DNA of 12,166 nt. It comes from Irineochytrium annulatum. Its lineage: Eukaryota > Chytridiomycota > Chytridiomycetes > Chytridiales > Chytridiaceae. Position numbers and translations under genes: made by a program. Position 1 is the stretch's first letter. Each line of letters begins with the position of its first letter. Positions 7,954 to 12,166 of this stretch are shown here, piece by piece. The notes under the pieces are model-generated. The model was not told where the DNA came from. It ran no database searches and was given only the letters and a program-made list of their open reading frames with translations. The stretch is taken from assembly GCA_027600665.1 (NCBI GenBank), contig JADGJL010000911.1, positions 1 to 12,166 of the forward strand. Reading direction: 5' to 3'.

Positions 7954-8012
7954 TCTGTGCTCCTTCCCCTTAATTTCTGCTTTACCCTGAGTTGCTTTGC
8001 TCACAACGGATT

Positions 8013-8021
8013 TATATAAAG
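8013..8021 (+). promoter_or_regulatory. TATA box of the FAS1 gene
   Basis: TATATAAAG is a near-perfect TATA element, 57 nt before the FAS1 start codon. A CT-rich stretch follows and probably contains the transcription start. This is the only clear TATA box in the window and suggests a strongly expressed or inducible gene. Confidence 0.65.
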
Positions 8022-8077
8022 AGGAAGGCCTCTCCCGTCGTTCTCCACCATCCCCGAACCCGCTCTAATCCTCACTC

Positions 8078-9928
8078 ATGTGGTCCATCAACCTCCTCGT
8101 CGCTGCTCTCGTGTCCTCTGTCGTCGCCGTCGCGGCTGCCCCGTCGCCGGCCTCCTTTGATATCCTCGGCCAGACCATCGAGCTCTCGCTCAAGAACGGC
8201 AACAACAACCGCGGCCACGACGGCAACAACCGCGGCCGTGATGGCCACCGCGGCGACCGCAAGGATCGCGACCGCGACGGCCGCCGCGGCGACCGCAAGA
8301 ACCACCGCGGTGACAACAACAAGAGCGGCCGCAACGTTTGGGAGCAGCTCCGCGAGAAGCGCGAATTCAGCCGCTTCGTCGAGATGGTTGAGAAGGACGA
8401 CAGCCTACGCAACGAGCTCGAGTCCGAGGACAGAACCATGACCGTTTTCGCGCCGACGAACGCGGCCCTGAAGAGGTGGGAGGAGATGGAGGGTGAGCAG
8501 TTTGACTTTGGGAGGAGCGGCAACAAGGGGGACCGCGTCATGAGGGACATCGTTAGGTACGATACTTTATGATTCCTTGCAAGCGTTGAACGACGCATTT
8601 ATGACGCATTTATGACTTCCTGTAAAACAGGTACCACACTATCAACGATGAGGAGCTCGAGAGGAACGATTTCTTCGACGGCATGCTCCTTGAAACCGAC
8701 CTCAAGCTCGACACCCTCGACAACGACTACCAGAGGATCCGCGTGTCGACCTTCCTTGGCCAAGTCTACCTGGTGCGTACACGTTTCCTTTATTGAGCGA
8801 TAAGGAGGATGGGATGGAACGCGGAGCGGGGAAGACGGTTGCCAGATGCTCTTTGATTAAGTTGATCAAGTCACTTACTCGGTTTCTCCACAATAGAACG
8901 GGCAGGCCACTGTTCAAACCCACGACTGCATGGAGGCCGACAACGGCATGATCTGGCCCATCGACTCGGTCATCATGCCCCCGCCTGCCATCCGCGAGGT
9001 TATGATGCTGATGCCCCAGAGGCTCACCCGTACTCTCGCCGCCCTCGAGCTCACTGGCATGGACAAGTGGGTCAACGACCGCAACGGCCGCAACCGCGAC
9101 GGCCGCCGCAACGGCCGCAACGGCGACCGCGACTTGAGCAAAGGCGACCAGGAGGACTTTGAGCCCATCACTATGTTCTGCCCGGACGACAACGCCTGGG
9201 AGAACCTCGGCCACGACAACCTGCGCTACCTGTTCTCCGAGGCGGGTGTGGAGGACCTGAAGGAGATTCTCGAGTACCACGTGAGTAACCATAATTCTTT
9301 TTTGGCAGCTCAAGTGAGCGATTTTCACTAATCCTTCTGCTTCGAAAAAACAGATCGTCGAGGAGGTCATGTACTCCACTGACTTACTCCGCGACGCCCG
9401 CCGCGAATCCCGCAACAAGCTTACCCTCACGACCGCCAACGACATGGAGATGTCCGTCACCATCCACCGCCGCTTCATGAACGACTCCGACGACGAGGTT
9501 GACGTGGACCGCGAGGACCGCGAGGACCGTGACCGCCGTGGTGACCGTGACGGCCGCAGGGGCGACAAGGACCGTGATGGCCGCCGCCGTGGTGACCGTG
9601 ACGGCCGTCGTGGTGACAGGGATGGCCGCAGGGGTGACAGGGACGGCCGCAAGGGCGGCAGGGACGATGACGAGTGCTACGACGACGACGAGGAGTGCTG
9701 GATGAAGCCCTCCAACTACATCATGTCGCTCAACCGCGGCGAGTCGAGGATCCACGTGAGTGTTATACTTGGTTGCCTTCTTTCTTTTTTTGACGCGGCC
9801 TAACGTTCGTTTCCTTCAAGTTCACCGACGGTGTTGCCGACAACGGTGTCGTCCACGTCATCTCCAACGTTCTTATCCCCCGCAACGTCAGGCTCGTGAA
9901 CGACCGCCGCCGCAACATGGATGCCTAA
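8078..9928 (+). CDS. Secreted two-domain fasciclin (FAS1) protein with RGD-rich repeats (504 aa)
   Basis: Exons are 8078-8556, 8631-8772, 8897-9280, 9354-9755 and 9821-9928; they total 1515 nt. Introns are 74, 124, 73 and 65 nt. The last two have CACTAAT and CCTAAC branch points. Residues 1-21 are a signal peptide (core LLVAALVSSVVAVAA). Residues 40-85 are low-complexity Asn/Arg/Gly/Asp. FAS1 domain 1 runs about 87-236, with H1 TVFAPTNAAL (122-131), the YH pair at 161-162, and an NG..I.PIDSVIMPP ending. Domain 2 runs about 245-495, with H1-like ITMFCPDDNAW (298-308), YH at 334-335, and NGVVHVISNVLIP near the end. Domain 2 carries two insertions: 267-286 before H1, and 384-450, which is built of DRDGRRG heptads and ends in a very acidic stretch with Cys 443 and 450. 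RGD occurs eight times (58, 70, 77, 397, 404, 414, 421, 428). No GPI signal or C-terminal helix is present, so the protein should be secreted or wall-associated. FAS1 proteins mediate adhesion, which fits the RGD content, but the ligand is unknown. Confidence 0.9.
8592..8613 (+). repeat. 11-bp tandem duplication inside FAS1 intron 1
   Basis: GACGCATTTAT is present twice head to tail within the first intron, just upstream of its acceptor at 8630. It does not affect coding and looks like a slippage duplication. Confidence 0.7.
9527..9660 (+). repeat. 21-bp coding minisatellite in FAS1 exon 4
   Basis: Imperfect copies of a 21-bp unit encode the heptad DRDGRRG. Some units are shortened or lengthened by in-frame codons, for example DKDRDGRRRG. 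Synonymous differences between units (GGC/GGT, CGC/CGT) show the array is not brand new. A related but shorter pattern occurs in exon 1 (8200-8320) and exon 3 (9076-9135). Each array lies within a single exon. Confidence 0.8.
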
Positions 9929-10356
9929 GCTTGTTGCCTTGTTTATATCTTGTATCTTTAGGATCCCGTGTACATGTCTAGTTTTTGATTCCTTATGTCC
10001 CTGAACGGTCCGTTTGTGTTTTTGTGATTCATGTGCTTTGTTTCTGTTCTGCCGGAGCTGGCAAAAACCCTTTGATTTCTGGTGAGACGAAAGTTGAACG
10101 AAGAAGAAAGTCGAGACAACTGAAATAAATTGTATTTCAAAAGGTCTTTTTTGTCACCAAAGAAATCCAGGGTGTGCGATGTGCATCTTGGTCTGACTGT
10201 TTTAGTGTAGCAGAACGAATATCACTATCTCAAGTTTGTCTTGGGATCTACATCAATGTGAAAGTAAAACGGCTGCAATTTGCACAAGAAGGTACTGTAT
10301 TACAAGATCTTCGAATAAAGCAAATATAAAATACTTTTCAAACACGCAATATGTTT
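9929..10356. other. Convergent 3' intergenic region (FAS1 and RNB genes)
   Basis: About 430 AT-rich bases lie between the stop codons of two converging genes. The region should hold both 3' UTRs. I see no gene in it. AATAAA occurs on the + strand at 10124 and 10314; no equally clear signal serves the minus-strand gene. Confidence 0.6.
10124..10129 (+). terminator. Candidate poly(A) signal AATAAA for the FAS1 gene
   Basis: AATAAA lies about 195 nt past the FAS1 stop codon, within TGAAATAAATTGTATTTC. A second copy at 10314-10319 is further away. Either could serve; the first is nearer to a typical fungal 3' UTR length. Confidence 0.4.
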
Positions 10357-12166
10357 TCAAATTTCACTCATCATCAGCACACCTGCTGGCGGATCCACCG
10401 CCTCCACAACAGCCTTCACCAACTGGCCCCCCTCCTTCATCCCACTCCCATTCGCAAATTGAATCCTGCATTGCAGGCCTCCAAGGTCCGCCAAGAACCC
10501 TCCAGCCCCGTTCCCGCCCTCGTCAACCCTCACGACCATAACCTCATATACTGGACGCTCGCAACGTTCTTCGGCCGCAGCCGCCCACAAGTCCTCCTTC
10601 TCGCCAAACCCAGTCACATTGGCGCCATACCTCCCACCCCAGATCTGCGCCTCCCTCGGCCCGCCACCGCCGACATACGGCAGCCTCAAACCCTCACCGA
10701 GATGCGGCACGGCTTTCCCAGACGGCCTCCAACGCCCATCGACGACCTCCCGCGTCGCCCCTCCTCGCCACAGCACCTCCCGCCGACGGATCCACTCGAG
10801 CGCCCAGAGCCGCTCGGACCCGCTCATGACCTTCTTCTGCCGCCGCTCACACTCAGCCAACCGCGCGACGAGAGGCTCCAGGTCCACGTCCCTGAACGGC
10901 GGCGCCGTCCGCGCTACTCCAGCACCACCACCGCGCGAGAGCTCCAGTATGCGCGCCTTCATCATCCAATGCATCAGGAGGTCCTTGTAACGCCGCAGTG
11001 GGCTCGTCACCTTCACGTACCCGACCATCTCGCTCTCGGTCGCGACGCCGTCGGCGCCACGCGGCCCGGGGATGCCCATGGACCCGTGTCCGCCCAGCAC
11101 GAGCGACGACCGCGCGGGTGAGAAGTACGGCAGCACGGCGCGGTACGCGGCACCCCCCAGCAAGCCCGTGTCGGCGTCGACGCCTTCCAGCGCCGCGAGC
11201 ACGCGACCCCTGCCGGCGGAGCCCTCCTCCAACCCGTCCAAGAGCGAGGCCTGCGTCCGGTAGATGGCCGGCACGCCCATCTCCTGGCACCACTTGGCCG
11301 CCACCCTGCCCGCGATGACCATGCATTCGCTCACCATCCTCGACGCCGGCTCCACATGCCCGACCTGATTCGGGTCCAGCCACACCGCGGCCGCGCCAGC
11401 GCGCACCTCCTCGGGCGTCAGGGGCGCGAGGGACAACGGCGGCGTCATCGGGCTCGGGTACGGCTCCACCTTGACGGACAATCCGGGCTGGTTCGAGTTC
11501 AACCCTCCCTGCTTAACGCGCCATCGCATATGCCTCGCCGCCTCCCCCGCAAGCGCCCTCAACTCCGCTCTCGCCTTCTCATCCATCCCGCCCCCACTCT
11601 TCCCCAACCCGCGCAACTCCGCCGCCGCCTTCCGCTCCCACACCGTCCCGTACGCCTCCGCGCTCGGCTCGTCCTGCCAGCCGATGGCCTGGTTCACGTC
11701 CCGATAGTGGCACACCCTCACGTCCGCCAGCTGACTCAGGCACACGCCCCAGTCCGCGATCTCGCCGTCCTCCGCCAGACGCGCGCTGAACGTCATGGCG
11801 CACCCTCCCTTCCCCAAGCTAAACCTCTCCTGCGACACGCGGTCCGGCAGCATAGGATAATGTCTCTCCGGCAAGTAGATGGAGCAACCTTTTAGCTGCG
11901 CCAGCATGCTCAGCGGGTGGTTCGGGGTCAGGTACGCCGTCGGGTCCGCGATGTGGACGTGGATCCAATCACCGTCGGGGCGTCGCTCGATCGAGACGCC
12001 GTCGTCGAGCTCCTGGGCTGTCGGGGAGTCGATGACGTAGACTGGCTGGGAGGTGAAGTCGCGGCGGAGGTGGGCGTGAGCGTCGGCGGTCGGAAAGGCG
12101 TCTGTGAGTGGTTGTTGGGGGAAGATGACGCGGGAGCGGAGGGCGGCGAGGAGGGGCGGGGCGGTG
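10357..12166 (-). CDS. RNB-domain 3'-5' exoribonuclease, Dss1/CYT-4-like (N-terminus off the window)
   Basis: The frame is open from the right edge to the TGA at 10357-10359, 602 codons without an intron; the start lies outside. The RNB active-site motif is VIDSPTAQELDDG (about 12036-11998), followed by WIHVHIADPTAYLTPNHPL (11967-11911), then YLPERHYPMLP and FSLGKGGCAMTFSARL. The second signature, VTSPLRRYKDLLMH, lies at about 11010-10969. RNB enzymes degrade single-stranded RNA processively to nucleoside monophosphates using acidic residues that hold Mg2+. Here the second metal-site acid is Glu instead of Asp (ID-x5-E-L-DD). I believe this is usual in the organellar subgroup that includes yeast Dss1 and Neurospora CYT-4, but that is from memory. 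Those proteins pair with the Suv3 helicase in mitochondrial RNA decay. The C-terminal 60 residues resemble a degenerate S1/OB fold. Any mitochondrial presequence would be in the missing part. A different RNB branch cannot be fully excluded. The gene is convergent with FAS1. Confidence 0.85.
   Translation of the reverse strand, partial: TAPPLLAALRSRVIFPQQPLTDAFPTADAHAHLRRDFTSQPVYVIDSPTAQELDDGVSIERRPDGDWIHVHIADPTAYLTPNHPLSMLAQLKGCSIYLPERHYPMLPDRVSQERFSLGKGGCAMTFSARLAEDGEIADWGVCLSQLADVRVCHYRDVNQAIGWQDEPSAEAYGTVWERKAAAELRGLGKSGGGMDEKARAELRALAGEAARHMRWRVKQGGLNSNQPGLSVKVEPYPSPMTPPLSLAPLTPEEVRAGAAAVWLDPNQVGHVEPASRMVSECMVIAGRVAAKWCQEMGVPAIYRTQASLLDGLEEGSAGRGRVLAALEGVDADTGLLGGAAYRAVLPYFSPARSSLVLGGHGSMGIPGPRGADGVATESEMVGYVKVTSPLRRYKDLLMHWMMKARILELSRGGGAGVARTAPPFRDVDLEPLVARLAECERRQKKVMSGSERLWALEWIRRREVLWRGGATREVVDGRWRPSGKAVPHLGEGLRLPYVGGGGPREAQIWGGRYGANVTGFGEKEDLWAAAAEERCERPVYEVMVVRVDEGGNGAGGFLADLGGLQCRIQFANGSGMKEGGQLVKAVVEAVDPPAGVLMMSEI

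Larger units (their letters stand above)
6457..8077. other. Intergenic region between divergent methyltransferase and FAS1 genes
   Basis: This 1.6-kb gap separates two divergently transcribed genes. It holds, in order: the pyrimidine-rich 5' leader of the methyltransferase gene; repeat copy B; a weak small-peptide frame; an imperfect tandem duplication near 7.4 kb; and the FAS1 promoter. Frames on both strands at 7563-7973 overlap each other and look like chance openings. Confidence 0.5.

Noticed and set aside
7563..7973. Overlapping frames on both strands (136 and 126 codons) upstream of FAS1
   Set aside because: The two frames are mutual antisense shadows, lie in the FAS1 promoter region, and neither shows a domain, signal peptide or splice support.
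8702..9652. 316-codon minus-strand frame rich in Ser-Arg and Val-Ala repeats
   Set aside because: It is the antisense of the FAS1 exons and repeat arrays. It also runs through two introns that have good splice sites on the + strand.
10351..11121. 256-codon + strand frame
   Set aside because: Antisense of the RNB gene, whose motifs are unambiguous on the other strand.
1..12166. tRNA, rRNA, CRISPR arrays, transposase genes
   Set aside because: No T-loop consensus with a matching anticodon arm, no regularly spaced repeats, and no transposase or reverse-transcriptase motifs were seen on either strand by eye.

Overview
The window looks like a gene-dense stretch of a fungal nuclear genome. The lineage cannot be fixed from the sequence alone; a basidiomycete or an early-diverging/zoosporic fungus are both possible. 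The evidence is as follows. Protein genes are split by short introns of about 51-165 nt. Donors follow GTRAGN/GTATGN, most acceptors are CAG or TAG, and several introns carry a CTRAY branch point close to the acceptor. Coding GC is high and intergenic DNA is more AT-rich. The gene set also fits: a secreted CBM21 starch/glycogen-binding protein, an HOL/TPMT-type thiol methyltransferase, a fasciclin (FAS1) extracellular protein and a Dss1/CYT-4-like RNB exoribonuclease. All gene models were spliced by hand; phases add up in every model, but no transcript or homology search was available.

Layout, left to right. (1) 1-52 may be the extreme 3' end of a + strand gene; 53-363 is AT-rich and holds a candidate poly(A) signal for the next gene. 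(2) 364-2997, minus strand: a six-exon gene for a 715-residue polytopic membrane protein of unknown family, with about eight hydrophobic segments and a large acidic/Ser/Pro-rich loop. (3) 3544-4224, minus: a three-exon gene for a 164-residue secreted, stand-alone CBM21 protein. (4) 4225-5559: intergenic. It holds a GC-rich block open in several frames, a copy (A) of a dispersed repeat, and a + strand remnant that duplicates the signal-peptide region of the CBM21 gene with a one-base frameshift. (5) 5560-6456, minus: a five-exon gene for a 207-residue SAM-dependent methyltransferase. (6) 6457-8077: intergenic. It holds a second repeat copy (B), a weak candidate for a small secreted peptide, an imperfect 60-bp tandem duplication, and the promoter of the next gene (two CCAAT boxes and a TATA box). 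(7) 8078-9928, plus: a five-exon gene for a 504-residue secreted two-domain FAS1 protein with Arg/Asp/Gly-rich repeats carrying eight RGD tripeptides. (8) 9929-10356: a short convergent intergenic region with poly(A) signals. (9) 10357-12166, minus: an RNB-family exoribonuclease, intronless over the visible 602 codons and running off the right edge.

There is no sign that these genes form one pathway. Two of the five encode secreted proteins (CBM21 and FAS1) and one a multi-pass membrane protein. The intergenic DNA between 4.2 and 7.5 kb carries several small duplications, which suggests local rearrangement around the secreted-protein genes.
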